NCBI RefSeq assembly: GCF_011604685.1
Contig: NZ_CP050063.1
Span: 507,001-571,000 of the forward strand
Reading direction: 5' to 3'
Length of the DNA: 64,000 bases
Source: Spirosoma aureum
GTDB lineage: Bacteria > Bacteroidota > Bacteroidia > Cytophagales > Spirosomataceae
This document shows, in pieces, positions 33,920 through 44,100 of the stretch. The notes beneath the pieces are model-generated. The model made no database searches. It was not told the DNA's origin and saw only the letters and a program-made list of their open reading frames with translations. The translations under genes and the position numbers were made by a program. Every line of letters begins with the position of its first letter. Within the stretch, counting starts at the first letter, position 1.

Positions 33920-36900
33920 ATGAATCGAATCTTTACCGGTATTCTCAGTTGGTTGCTCTTGTCTGTCTTTAGTAGCCAAATGCAGGCACAAACGTCTCCA
34001 GCTTTACAACCGCAATGCGGTACGGAGGACCTCACTCCACAACAGATACGCGCACTGGTGCAACAGGGTAACTTGGCCCTGGAACGCAAACGAGCCTCGG
34101 GAGCGGCCTTCACTGCCATCACTTATATGCCCATTCGACCTCACATCCTTCGCCAAAGTGATGGCTCTGGCGGCTTTTCACTGGCCAATTTAAATCAGGC
34201 CATGGCGATTACCAATAGTTACTACCTCTCAAATGGCTATGGTATTCAATTCTACTTCGCCGGTACCACACCTGATTACATCGACAATGATGCGTTGTTC
34301 AGCAGCTTCCCATATCCTGAAGGGTCAGCGGTAGACGGTCGGGACGCGACCAATGCGATGAACCAATATTATGTAAATCGGTTTTCAACCTCAACTGTAG
34401 GCGGATTCGCTTATTATCCCGCCAATGCCACCTACTCAACCCGTTCATTTATCATGACCGGCGTGGTCGGGCCAATTGAGGATGTGGGCAATCGGGTGAT
34501 GCCGCATGAATTAGGCCATAACTTTAACCTCTACCATACGTTTGGCAATAATAATGGAAATGCAACTACAACTGAGCTAGTCACGCGAGGAGCCGGAGCC
34601 AACTGCGCGACCGATGGTGATTTAATCTGTGATACCCCCGCCGATCCCTACAATAAGGTAGGCGCTTACCTGACTACTGGAACGGGTTGTCCTCAATACG
34701 ATCCAAACAGCACCGCCCGCGATGCTAACGGAGAACCCTACTCGCCCTCGATCACCAATATCATGTCGTACTATTATCCCTGTACGCATGACTTTACTCC
34801 CGGTCAGTATGATCGGATGCAGGCAGGCTTAGCCCTCCGCCAGACCCATACCGCTTACTCGCTCGATGCCCCACCCACCGATGTCCCGGCGCCCAGTAAC
34901 TTACGCATCAGCCTGAATGGCTCTTTAGTGACCTTGACCTGGCAGGACAATGCGACGAATGAAATGGGCTATTTCATCGAACGCTCTCCATCGCCTACTA
35001 CGGGATTTATTCCCATTTGGGGTGTAGAGCCGAATGCCACAACCTTCACCGATACGCGCGCTACAGCACCAAACCACTATTATTATCGGGTACGTCCCTC
35101 GAATACAACGACGGGCAGTCTTAGTTCACTAATTGATGTCACCCTGTCAGGGTTAACCACATCTATCACTGGAACTACCGCCCTCTTAAACTGGCCTGCC
35201 GCCGGTGCGGGTGCTACTTATGAAGTACAGTGGCGGGTTGTGGATAGCCCGACCTGGAATACAATCCCCAATCTGATAGAAAACAGGGTGAGTATTTACG
35301 GATTAGCCCCCAACACCACCTATGAATGGCGGGTCAGAACGACGGGTAGTGATAACTATGAGGGGCCTATTAGTTTCAGCATACCCTGTCAGGTACCCGC
35401 CTATCCATATTCGTACCCGGCCCGTGCATCGGCCAATCTCAGTTGGAGCACGTCAGTTCCCGGCCAGACCTATAGCCTGCGCTGGCGTGCGGTAGGCGAT
35501 CCAAACTGGACTGTCGTCCCTAATTTGGGATCGACTACAGGATACTATTCGTTAACGGGCTTACAGCCTTCAACCGCCTACGAATGGCAGGTGCAGGGCG
35601 TCTGTTCACCAACGGTGAGTTCTGACTTTACGACACTCCAGACCTTTTCAACCTTATCCTGTCTGGCACCTTCCTCCTTACAGGTATCCAATGTATTGTC
35701 TTCCTCAGCATACCTATACTGGTCACTCAACTATTACGAAACAGGTCGTACGACTGAGCTTAGGTATCGAGCGGTGGGAACAACCGACTGGACAGTGGTC
35801 AGTAGCTTAACCACGACGGCTTATTCTGTGAGTGGATTGACCAATAACACCCTATACGAATGGCAGGCGAAGAGTTTTTGTCTCGGTGGGCAACAGTCTG
35901 ATTTTTCGGCATCCAATTACTTTACCACTGTATGTGCTATCCCTCAAGGTCTCAACAACAATACAACGGCTACAGCTACCCGCTTATCCTGGTACATCAA
36001 TGGGAGTGCCGAGCCAGGCAATACCTACGAGCTCCAGTATCGAGCCGTGGGTAGCGGGGTATGGAGCACGATCAGTAATCTGGGTGTTACCAATTATAGC
36101 TTAACGGGTCTTCCCACCAATGTGACTTACGAGTGGCGGGTCCGCCAGGCGTGTTCAGCGAATGCTCAATCGGAGTACTCGGCAATGGCTAGCTTCACCA
36201 CCCGGTGTAATCCTGTCACGACGAGTAATGCCTATGTCTCCTATGTTACCTCATCATCGGCCCAGTTCTTCTGGTATGTAAGTAATGAAGCTGGTACCAC
36301 CTACGAAATCAGGTATCGTCCTCTGGGTTCTTCCAATTGGACAACCACCGTCAGCAACCTGACGGCCACCACGACAGGCGGTAGTTTTGATGCAACTGGT
36401 TTACCCAACAATACCACCTTTGAGTGGCAAATCAGAACGACCTGCTCGCCTTCGGTTAGCTCGGACTTCACGAGTGGGCCTTACTTTACGACCCAATGCC
36501 GAACGCCGGTAGGACTCAGCCTTTATTCCGCCACCGTTACAGGCGCATCGCTGAGCTGGAACCCCATGGGAATTGGGGTTACCTATGATCTGCGATACCG
36601 GCGGACAGGTACCACCGACTGGACAGAGATGAACAATCTGTCTACGAACTATAGTGCACTCAGTAGCCTCTTAAGTGGTACTGGTTATGAGTGGCAGGTG
36701 CGGACAAAATGCCCGGATGGGCAATATTCGGGCTACTCGGCGATCGCTAGTTTTGTGACGTATCCATGTGGTATCCCAGGTTCGGGTACGTACGATATAA
36801 CCGAAAATTCAGCGACACTGGGCTGGTATTTTTTTAATGGGGCCAGTGATACACGCGCCGAAATCCGCTGGCGTTCCGTAGGAGCTACAGACTGGACGAC

Positions 36901-37267
36901 AGTTAGTAGTCTTACCATTAGTACCAATAATCTGAGTACCTATAGCTTAACGAATTTAGCTAGCTCGACTCAATACGAATGGCAAGTGAGAGCACTGTGC
37001 TCGCCGACTGAAAGTTCCGCCTTTTCAAGTTCAATAGCCTTTCAGACCAAAGCAGCCTGTGAACAGATGTATACCGTTAAAAGCGGTTACTGGAACGATT
37101 TGAGCGTTTGGTCCTGTGGCCGTGCGCCAATGGCTACGGATAGCGTGCATCTGAAGCATGCGGTTATCATTCCTCAAAGTTATCTGGCCGCGGTTCGCCG
37201 TATTATTTACGACGTTTCGGTTCCTGTAACATGGATGAGTGGGGCTCGTTTACTACTAAATCAGTAA
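33920..37267 (+). CDS. Secreted M43-type zinc metalloprotease with fibronectin III repeats
   Basis: About 1115 residues from MNRIFTGILSW; a TTG four codons earlier is less likely. The signal peptide ends QMQAQ. The catalytic domain has HELGHNFNLYH (HExxHxxGxxH-like zinc site, about 196-206), the cysteine-rich CDTPADP region and the Met-turn NIMSYYY, as in pappalysin-type peptidases. From about residue 325 follow some eight fibronectin III domains with the recurring YEWQVR strand. The C-terminus (SGYWNDLSVWSCGRAP, ending RLLLNQ) is a short beta tail seen in Cytophagales exported proteins. No standard T9SS tail was recognised, though the C-terminal tail may do that job. Role: degradation of extracellular protein. 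Confidence 0.88.
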   Translation: MNRIFTGILSWLLLSVFSSQMQAQTSPALQPQCGTEDLTPQQIRALVQQGNLALERKRASGAAFTAITYMPIRPHILRQSDGSGGFSLANLNQAMAITNSYYLSNGYGIQFYFAGTTPDYIDNDALFSSFPYPEGSAVDGRDATNAMNQYYVNRFSTSTVGGFAYYPANATYSTRSFIMTGVVGPIEDVGNRVMPHELGHNFNLYHTFGNNNGNATTTELVTRGAGANCATDGDLICDTPADPYNKVGAYLTTGTGCPQYDPNSTARDANGEPYSPSITNIMSYYYPCTHDFTPGQYDRMQAGLALRQTHTAYSLDAPPTDVPAPSNLRISLNGSLVTLTWQDNATNEMGYFIERSPSPTTGFIPIWGVEPNATTFTDTRATAPNHYYYRVRPSNTTTGSLSSLIDVTLSGLTTSITGTTALLNWPAAGAGATYEVQWRVVDSPTWNTIPNLIENRVSIYGLAPNTTYEWRVRTTGSDNYEGPISFSIPCQVPAYPYSYPARASANLSWSTSVPGQTYSLRWRAVGDPNWTVVPNLGSTTGYYSLTGLQPSTAYEWQVQGVCSPTVSSDFTTLQTFSTLSCLAPSSLQVSNVLSSSAYLYWSLNYYETGRTTELRYRAVGTTDWTVVSSLTTTAYSVSGLTNNTLYEWQAKSFCLGGQQSDFSASNYFTTVCAIPQGLNNNTTATATRLSWYINGSAEPGNTYELQYRAVGSGVWSTISNLGVTNYSLTGLPTNVTYEWRVRQACSANAQSEYSAMASFTTRCNPVTTSNAYVSYVTSSSAQFFWYVSNEAGTTYEIRYRPLGSSNWTTTVSNLTATTTGGSFDATGLPNNTTFEWQIRTTCSPSVSSDFTSGPYFTTQCRTPVGLSLYSATVTGASLSWNPMGIGVTYDLRYRRTGTTDWTEMNNLSTNYSALSSLLSGTGYEWQVRTKCPDGQYSGYSAIASFVTYPCGIPGSGTYDITENSATLGWYFFNGASDTRAEIRWRSVGATDWTTVSSLTISTNNLSTYSLTNLASSTQYEWQVRALCSPTESSAFSSSIAFQTKAACEQMYTVKSGYWNDLSVWSCGRAPMATDSVHLKHAVIIPQSYLAAVRRIIYDVSVPVTWMSGARLLLNQ

Positions 37268-37365
37268 GGGTTAGAGTCAGGTAAGTCATTATCGTAAGAA
37301 GACGTAAGGTAGACCACTAGATAATTCGGTTCGAACACTTAACGTGGCTGATAGCCGAGGTCCGG

Positions 37366-37938
37366 CTACACAGGCAAATACACGCTGAAGGTTGCTCCCT
37401 GGCCTGGTTGACTACTGGCTGTGATGGCTCCGCCATGATTCGTAACCACCTTCTCGCAAATAGCCAGACCGATACCTGATCCGGCAAACTGACTCCTTCC
37501 ATGTAGTCGTTGAAAGACCTGAAAGATGCGATCCAGATACTTTTCATCAAAGCCTACACCGTTGTCGATCACTAACTTACCGGCCTCGCTAAAATAGGCG
37601 TGTCCCTGAAAGCGTACCCAGCGCAGTTGGCCATCATCGGCTCCCAGGGTGCGAAAGGTCTGATCATAGACTCCATCTGACTCGGGGTTCATCGCCCAGT
37701 TTAAAGCTTTATTAACCTGGTCAACATCCTCGGGATGGATATGCTGAACGGCCTCTTGATAAGTCACTATAAGATCTTTGCCCAGACCAAACAGCTCGCG
37801 GCAGCGATCATCCCAGTGGACGTGGTTGGTTTGGGAGTCCACTTCCCAAACCCCTAGCCCGGCCGCTTGTAGAGCGGAATGTGCATCCAGACGCTCACCG
37901 GGCGTCTTCTTGTCAAAAGGCTTGTCGGAGCCAGTCAT
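37366..37938 (-). CDS. PAS/HATPase protein lacking the histidine-kinase core
   Basis: From MTGSDKPFDKK (37938) the protein has 190 residues; earlier in-frame starts give an unlikely N-terminus. Residues about 18-110 are a PAS domain (AAGLGVWEVDSQTN, HIHPEDVDQVNKAL). It passes directly into the second half of a HATPase domain: DNGVGFDEKYLDRIFQVFQR, then GSGIGLAICEKVV and GQGATFSVYLPV. The dimerisation/phosphoacceptor His domain and the ATP-binding N box are absent. The join after FSEAGK looks like an in-frame deletion of about 130-200 codons. The product could bind a ligand but should not phosphorylate itself. A decayed gene is the simplest view. Confidence 0.75.
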   Translation of the reverse strand: MTGSDKPFDKKTPGERLDAHSALQAAGLGVWEVDSQTNHVHWDDRCRELFGLGKDLIVTYQEAVQHIHPEDVDQVNKALNWAMNPESDGVYDQTFRTLGADDGQLRWVRFQGHAYFSEAGKLVIDNGVGFDEKYLDRIFQVFQRLHGRSQFAGSGIGLAICEKVVTNHGGAITASSQPGQGATFSVYLPV

Positions 37939-38241
37939 GCTTACGAGTAAATATATCGATAAGAAAGAACGCAGGGGTAACATACAAAAAAGACTAAATA
38001 GGTAGGAAAAATGTTCTTGTCGGGTAGATTGTGATCTCCGTACCACATAGTATTCAGCGGTTACTGAATGAGTCGAACAAGGCCGGTTCATCGAAGCAAT
38101 GCCAGCCAACGGAGAATGGATGATCAATACCATAGGTTCTATATTAAGTATATATACTACTTTTTTAATAAACAATAAGATAAAAACTACAGTTTAATTT
38201 CCTGGTACTGACAGTTTTAAGAGACTTTATCCGAAAATTTT
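37939..38241. other. 303-bp divergent promoter region
   Basis: It separates the truncated kinase (minus) from the second sugar dehydrogenase (plus). The AT-rich part at 38140-38240 is likely the dehydrogenase promoter. No gene was seen. Confidence 0.4.
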
Positions 38242-39861
38242 ATGAAAATTATTTACAACTGGATTGACCATCGCGTCAATCGGAGCAAGCTGCATGCTAC
38301 TTATTCTAAAAGCGCAGGGTTACTTGCCGTTTTTCTAGTTCTATTTTTTGTTGAAAGGCTACAAGCTCAAACCTTTCCGACCGGCTTTAGCCAGGTGCAG
38401 GTAGTCAATGGTATTAGAAACCCGACCGCTATGGTGTTTGCTCCAGACGGTCGGGTGTTCGTTACCCAGCAAGGAGGTGCCTTACGTGTCATTAAAAACG
38501 GAAGCTTATTGACTGCTCCTCTTGTGAAATTGACCGTTGACTCGACCGGTGAACGGGGTCTTATCGGTGTTGTATTGGATCCTGCCTTTTCAACAAATCA
38601 ATACATCTATCTCTATTATACCGTTCCAGGCACTCCTGCTCATAACCGTATCAGTCGATTTACCGCAACTGGTGATGTCGTTGTGTCGGGCAGTGAGACG
38701 GTGATTTTGGATATAGACCCCTTAAGTGGAGCCACCAATCACAATGGTGGTGCCATGGGTTTCGGAAAAGACGGTAAGCTCTACGTCGGCATAGGAGAAA
38801 ATGCGTTTCGGGATAACGCACAAAACCTGGATACTCATCTCGGTAAGATTCTTCGTATTAATCCCGATGGGAGCCCACCTGCCGATAATCCGTTTCCCAC
38901 TGGAACTAATCAGCGTAAACTAGTGTGGGCCTATGGTTTACGTAACCCTTATACGATTGCCATTCAGCCTGGAACGGGGAGGGTCTTCGTTAATGACGTT
39001 GGGGAAGGGTCATGGGAGGAAATTAACGAAGCCACTGCTGGAGGGCTGAATTTTGGCTGGCCGGACGCCGAAGGAACAAGTACCAATTCAGCCTTTACCA
39101 ATCCTGTTTATGCTTATCCGCATGGGACGGGTGACGGTAAAGGATGCGCTATTACGGGCGGCACCTTTTTCAGTCCAGTCAGTACGAACTATCCCTCCAA
39201 TTTAATTGGTCGCTACTTTTATCAGGACCTCTGTAATAACTGGATAAACAACATTGACCTATCTGTTACCCCTGCCGGACGATCTGCCTTTGCCACCAGT
39301 TTACCCGGCAATTCACTGAGTATGTTAACGGGTCCTGATGGTAATCTTTATTATCTGAGCCGGAATACCGGTGCACTCAATAAAATAATATATACACCCT
39401 CAACCCCTGACTTAACGCCTAATTTACTTTTGCCACAAGCTAACTTCCCTGCCGGGAGCAGTGTCGCTAACTTTGTGGTAGGGATTTATGAAGGAAATGG
39501 ATTTCCAACCTCGAGTGGCAACGTAGTGATCACCCTTACAGCTCCTATTGGTTATTCACTCGCTTTTAACCCTTCCATTACCAGTATCACTATCTCGGGC
39601 GGTACGGGAAGTCCAACAACAGTGACGAATACGAGCTGGACCGTGACCAGTTCACAAAACAATCAGATTTCATTAGTGATGAAATCTGGCCAGTTCATCG
39701 GAGCCGGTGGCAATGTAAATATTGGTTTTAGCCTCACTCGAACCAGTGCTAACTCAAATAGTGCGGCTAACCTTACTGTTAGTGTCGCTGATGATGCTAC
39801 CAATGCCTATGATAGCAATATAACGAATAATATTTATGCTCGTATCATTACGGCACTTTAA
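38242..39861 (+). CDS. Second PQQ-type sugar dehydrogenase, no T9SS tail
   Basis: A 539-residue paralogue of the 18.6 kb dehydrogenase. A long N-terminal stretch leads to a signal peptide ending ERLQAQ. The propeller (about 55-395) has GERGLIGVVLDPAF, TNHNGGAMGFG, YGLRNPYTIAIQ and LNFGWPDAEGT. After it comes a different C-terminal beta domain of about 140 residues (LTPNLLLPQANFPAG, ending NNIYARIITAL) instead of the two-Cys modules and sorting tail. So the two enzymes share the catalytic part but differ in the export tail. It may be released or stay in the periplasm. Confidence 0.88.
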   Translation: MKIIYNWIDHRVNRSKLHATYSKSAGLLAVFLVLFFVERLQAQTFPTGFSQVQVVNGIRNPTAMVFAPDGRVFVTQQGGALRVIKNGSLLTAPLVKLTVDSTGERGLIGVVLDPAFSTNQYIYLYYTVPGTPAHNRISRFTATGDVVVSGSETVILDIDPLSGATNHNGGAMGFGKDGKLYVGIGENAFRDNAQNLDTHLGKILRINPDGSPPADNPFPTGTNQRKLVWAYGLRNPYTIAIQPGTGRVFVNDVGEGSWEEINEATAGGLNFGWPDAEGTSTNSAFTNPVYAYPHGTGDGKGCAITGGTFFSPVSTNYPSNLIGRYFYQDLCNNWINNIDLSVTPAGRSAFATSLPGNSLSMLTGPDGNLYYLSRNTGALNKIIYTPSTPDLTPNLLLPQANFPAGSSVANFVVGIYEGNGFPTSSGNVVITLTAPIGYSLAFNPSITSITISGGTGSPTTVTNTSWTVTSSQNNQISLVMKSGQFIGAGGNVNIGFSLTRTSANSNSAANLTVSVADDATNAYDSNITNNIYARIITAL

Positions 39862-40672
39862 AACTAAAGCCAGTACTTAGTAGGAGAGATCAAGTAGGAG
39901 CCTCTTGGCATTGGTAATGGCTTTGCCGGCTTTACTAGTAATGGCTCTTCTTGCAAACGGTGTACCACGCCTCAGCCGAAAAATGGACAGATGCGCCCAC
40001 AAAGGAAGCTTTTAGTCCCTTTGTGGGCACTGAAAATAGGACGGAAATTTAGCTACGACCATTAGTTTTATTTCTTGCAAATCCCCCTCAGGCATATACC
40101 TGGGTAACCTTCATCGTATAAAATATACGCTCAAAAAAGGGGGGAGGGGTATAATAACGGACAGAATAAATGTAAAGGTTAGATAACTCTATTTTGTCGG
40201 GTCGGTCAGGGCATTTGTTCAATTCGCCTGATTGCCAGTGTTGCCGATATTGGCCACGGTCGAAGCGATTGGAAATTATAATGAGGCAACCCTCATCTAT
40301 AAGTATGGGCTATCAAATATGCCCTAACCGTAAAGATCAATTCTGATTACCAGTTAGGTTTAATTTGCTGTTGAGACTAAACAGAAGCCGGCCGGCAGCT
40401 CCATAATTAATCCGAAGAACCTGCCCCGTGTAATCATACAGGTAGTTCATGGATAAACAGATGGTGTAGAGGTGTTGCGGTGATCGGCAGAAAAGTAAGC
40501 TATGACTAAGCTAATTTTAACCCCTTGAAAATAGCTTAGCCAACTAATATTCCAGGGTCGAAAGCTATCAATATGGAGACATTTTCAGATACACCAGACT
40601 TTTATGTAAGCTGTAGTGCAAGCTGACGGAGAAGTTGGCCTACATCCCGCAGCAACTGATTGACGAAATGGC
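39862..40672. other. 811-bp gap with one terminator
   Basis: No convincing gene. A hairpin at 39995-40028 fits the end of the dehydrogenase transcript. Near 40620 the plus strand reads KLTEKLAYIPQQLIDEMANV, which may be a small gene relic next to repeat copy 2. Confidence 0.4.
39995..40028 (+). terminator. Terminator of the second sugar dehydrogenase
   Basis: GCCCACAAAGG (39995-40005) pairs perfectly with CCTTTGTGGGC (40018-40028), 134 bp after the stop codon. Confidence 0.6.
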
Positions 40673-40846
40673 CAACGTATGTCGGCTACGTTCGTTGCTG
40701 GCTGCTTGAACCCCCGATGGGTATAAACCTTCTGGTAAGTTTTTGTTAGAGCGTCTGTCTCAGAGTTGAGTATGATCCTTTCTGGGCGTAAACAACCTTA
40801 AAACGTGGATAAAGGTGAATGCCTGGTTTCGATGAGATCGGGCGTT
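40673..40846 (+). repeat. 175-bp intergenic repeat, copy 2
   Basis: The partner of 32231-32408, about 8.4 kb away in the same orientation. The terminal hairpin is kept with a G-T pair (40818-40825 with 40839-40846) and is followed by TTTTA. The middle differs in places, but spacing is kept within four bases. Confidence 0.65.
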
Positions 40847-41172
40847 TTTATAATTCCGCAAGAAATAACATCTGTAATTTTCCGAATGAACGTATAGGTA
40901 TATTTCCTAAGTATTTAGGAAAATTAATATGTACGACATCTAATAAGAAATTATTTACGTATATACCCCTGATTTTGTGTCTGATATACGGAAATCATGC
41001 CTTTTTATTCACCATTCAACCCCTTCTCTTTAACGTATGTATCCAACCTCACTTCTTGCTCCTGCTGGCAGGGTACTTTCCTAAGCCAACAATTTCCAGG
41101 ATTGGCCGCTTTGGCGCTTCAGGTCTACATTCCATTAATTCCTGTTCTCTTTAACTCAATCTATTTTACTTT
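40847..41172. other. 326-bp upstream region of the VCBS protein gene
   Basis: AT-rich up to about 41000, with no gene of clear coding character. It probably carries the promoter of the 1356-residue protein. Confidence 0.35.
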
Positions 41173-44100
41173 ATGGCCTCTTTTCTACCGTTTGTTTATC
41201 GTCAGCGGCTGATGACCGATTGCCGGACACAAGTGTTCTGGCTGGCTTGTTTACTAGGGGGTGGGTTCTTAATAACTCCCTCCAGGCTTGTTGCCCAATG
41301 CTTTCTACCCGCTACCAATTATGGAGTAGGCAGCCAACCCCGATCGGTGACGGTGAGAGATGTCAACGCCGATGGTTTTCTTGATCTCATTTCAGCTAAT
41401 AATTCTAGTAACAATGTTTCCGTGCTGTTGGGGAAAGTAGATGGAGGGTTTGCGTCAGCGATTAACTACCCGGTAGGGAATAATCCGCGATCAGTAGTGG
41501 CCGGGGATGTGAATGGAGATGGACGACCCGATCTCATTACGGCCAATACTACCGGTAACAATGTATCGGTGCTGCTGGGAAATGGAGCCGGAAGCTTTGC
41601 GGCTGCCGTCAATTTCCCAGTGGGGACTGCACCTTCTTCAGTAGCGATGAGTGATATCAACGCCGATGGTCATCCAGATCTCATCACGGCCAATACTACC
41701 AGTAACACGGTGTCGGTACTGCTGGGAGATGGAGCCGGAAGCTTTGCGGTTCCTGTGAACTATCCAGTAGGGGATTCTCCATTTTCGGTCTGTGTGGGGG
41801 ATGTCTATGGAGATGGTAAAATCAGTATAGTCACGGCGAATGGTTTTAGTGACAACGTATCGATACTCCCTGGACAGGGGGATGGAAGCTTCCGTCCGGC
41901 AGTAAACTGGGCCGTTGGGAGCGGGCCTACCGGCGTAGTATTGAGTAATATCAACGGCGATTTCAATCCCGATATCATCACCGCCAATTCAATTGATAAT
42001 TCCGTAACGGTACTGCGTGGGCAACTTGGAGGAGTCTTTGTGAGAACCAACTACCCCGTTGGGAATGTGCCTTTTAGTGTGACGGTGAGTGATGTCAACG
42101 CCGATGGTTTTCTTGATCTCATTTCAGCTAATAATTTTAGTGACAATGTATCGGTGCTGCTGGGAAATGGAGCCGGAAGCTTTGCGGCTGCTAGCAATTA
42201 CGCTGTAGATAATCAACCTAATTTTGTTGTGGTCAGTGATCTTAACGCTGACGGTCGTCCCGATATCATTACCGCCAATGGGGGCAGTAACAATATCTCG
42301 GTGCTATATGGCAGTACGCCGGTAGTCATCACCCAGCAGCCTGCCAGCAGTGCCACCGTAGCGACCGGATCCAATTTGCGGGTACCGGTGGGCATCAGTG
42401 GAACCCCTACCAGCCTGCAATGGTATAACCAGACCGGCATTGTCAGCGGGCAGACCTCAGCCACCCTCACGCTCAATAGTGTTAACATTAGCCAGAGTGG
42501 CAGCTACTCACTCGTCGCTACCAGTGGCTGCAACTCGCTGACCACCAATGCCTTTGCCCTGACCGTAGTTAACCCACCTTCGGCCCCGACGGTCATCACA
42601 CCAGCCAATGGTGGGGTTTTCGCCGACAACACGCCCGAGTGCAGCGGAACGGCTCCAGCCAACACTACAATCTTGGTTTATATCGATAACGTCCTGAGCG
42701 GCACGACTACCGCTGGCCAGACCGGTAACTGGACCTATTCGCCGACTACGCCCCTGACCGAGGTGGTGCATACGGTTCATGCCATCGCCCAGCTCAATGG
42801 CCTCAATAGCGTCTTAAGCAACACTAACTCCTTCCGAATTGACACCACCCCTCCCGAAACCTCCTTTTCGACGACTCCTCCCCTGATTACCAATAGCACC
42901 TCGGCCGTGTTCAGATTCTCCAACTCGGAAGGCGGCTCTACTTTCCAGTTTAGTCTGGATGGGAGTGAATATGAACAGATATCCTTTAGTAACCAGCCCT
43001 ATTCCAGGCTGCTCGAGGGCGAACATACCTTCCGGGTCCGGGCTGTCGATGTAGCGGGTAACGTGGACCCTACGCCAGCCACCTACACCTGGACAATCGA
43101 CACCACTCCACCCAGCGTTTCGATCACCTCTTCAGCGGGGCCATCGGGTAGTAGCATCACCGGACCAGTGACGTTGACCATCGCCTTCTCGGAGGCCGTT
43201 ACCGATTTTGTGCTCAGTGATATCTTTGTCGATATAGCCACCCTGGCTGACCTGATAACTATGGATAATATCACCTACACGGTGACGCTCACTCCGACCA
43301 GTGCTGGTAGGATCAATGTGGGCGTACAAGAGGAACGGGCTCAGGACGCGGCCGGCAACCCCAACTTAGCTTCCTTCGTCTACGCCCTGCAATACACGCC
43401 CGGTCCCAGCCTGAGTGGCTTTGCGCCACTGAGCGGGACCCTTTGCACGGGTAGCCCCCTGACGTTCACCGCGACTGTGGGCAACCTGACAGGGGCTTAT
43501 ACCTACACGCTGACCAATGGGCAGGACACGCCGACGATAGGGAGCTCGTCAACCGGTGCTTTTCAGCAGACCCTGACCGCTTCTGGTTCGGGATCACAAA
43601 GCTATACATTGACGGTAAGCGCTAATGGAGTGAATGCTTCGGCCAGCACAACCGTTCAGGTGAATCCGTTGCCCCAAGCGAATCTGCAAAACAATGGACC
43701 CATCACCTGTGCTCAGACCAGCGTGACCTTAACGGCGAATGGAGGAAGCACCTACAGCTTCAGTGGCCCTTCGGGTGTGATCGCCAGTTTGGCCAACACG
43801 GCTATCGTCAACCAACAGGGCGTTTACTCGGTAACGGTAGTCGCCAGCAGTGGCTGCTCGGCGACGGCGACGACCACGGTTAGCAGTAACACGGCGCTGG
43901 CAGCGCCAAGCCTGCAAGCCTCGGCTACCTCGACGTCTAACCAGCCCATCTCGGTCACGGCCAGTGGTTGTGGGGGTACCATCAACTGGTTCCCACAAGG
44001 CGGAGCGGGGCAGGCCACGGGCAACATCTATACCTTCAGCCAGCCCGGCAACTATACCCTGACGGCTACTTGTTCAGTAGGCAGCTGCACCAGTCCCCAA

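Noticed and set aside
40819..41154. 111-codon plus-strand frame upstream of the VCBS protein
   Set aside because: It starts inside repeat copy 2 and lacks protein-like pattern; the stretch is better read as promoter region.
43729..43998. Arg-rich frames opposite the VCBS protein gene
   Set aside because: They are shadows of the Ser/Thr/Ala-rich coding strand.
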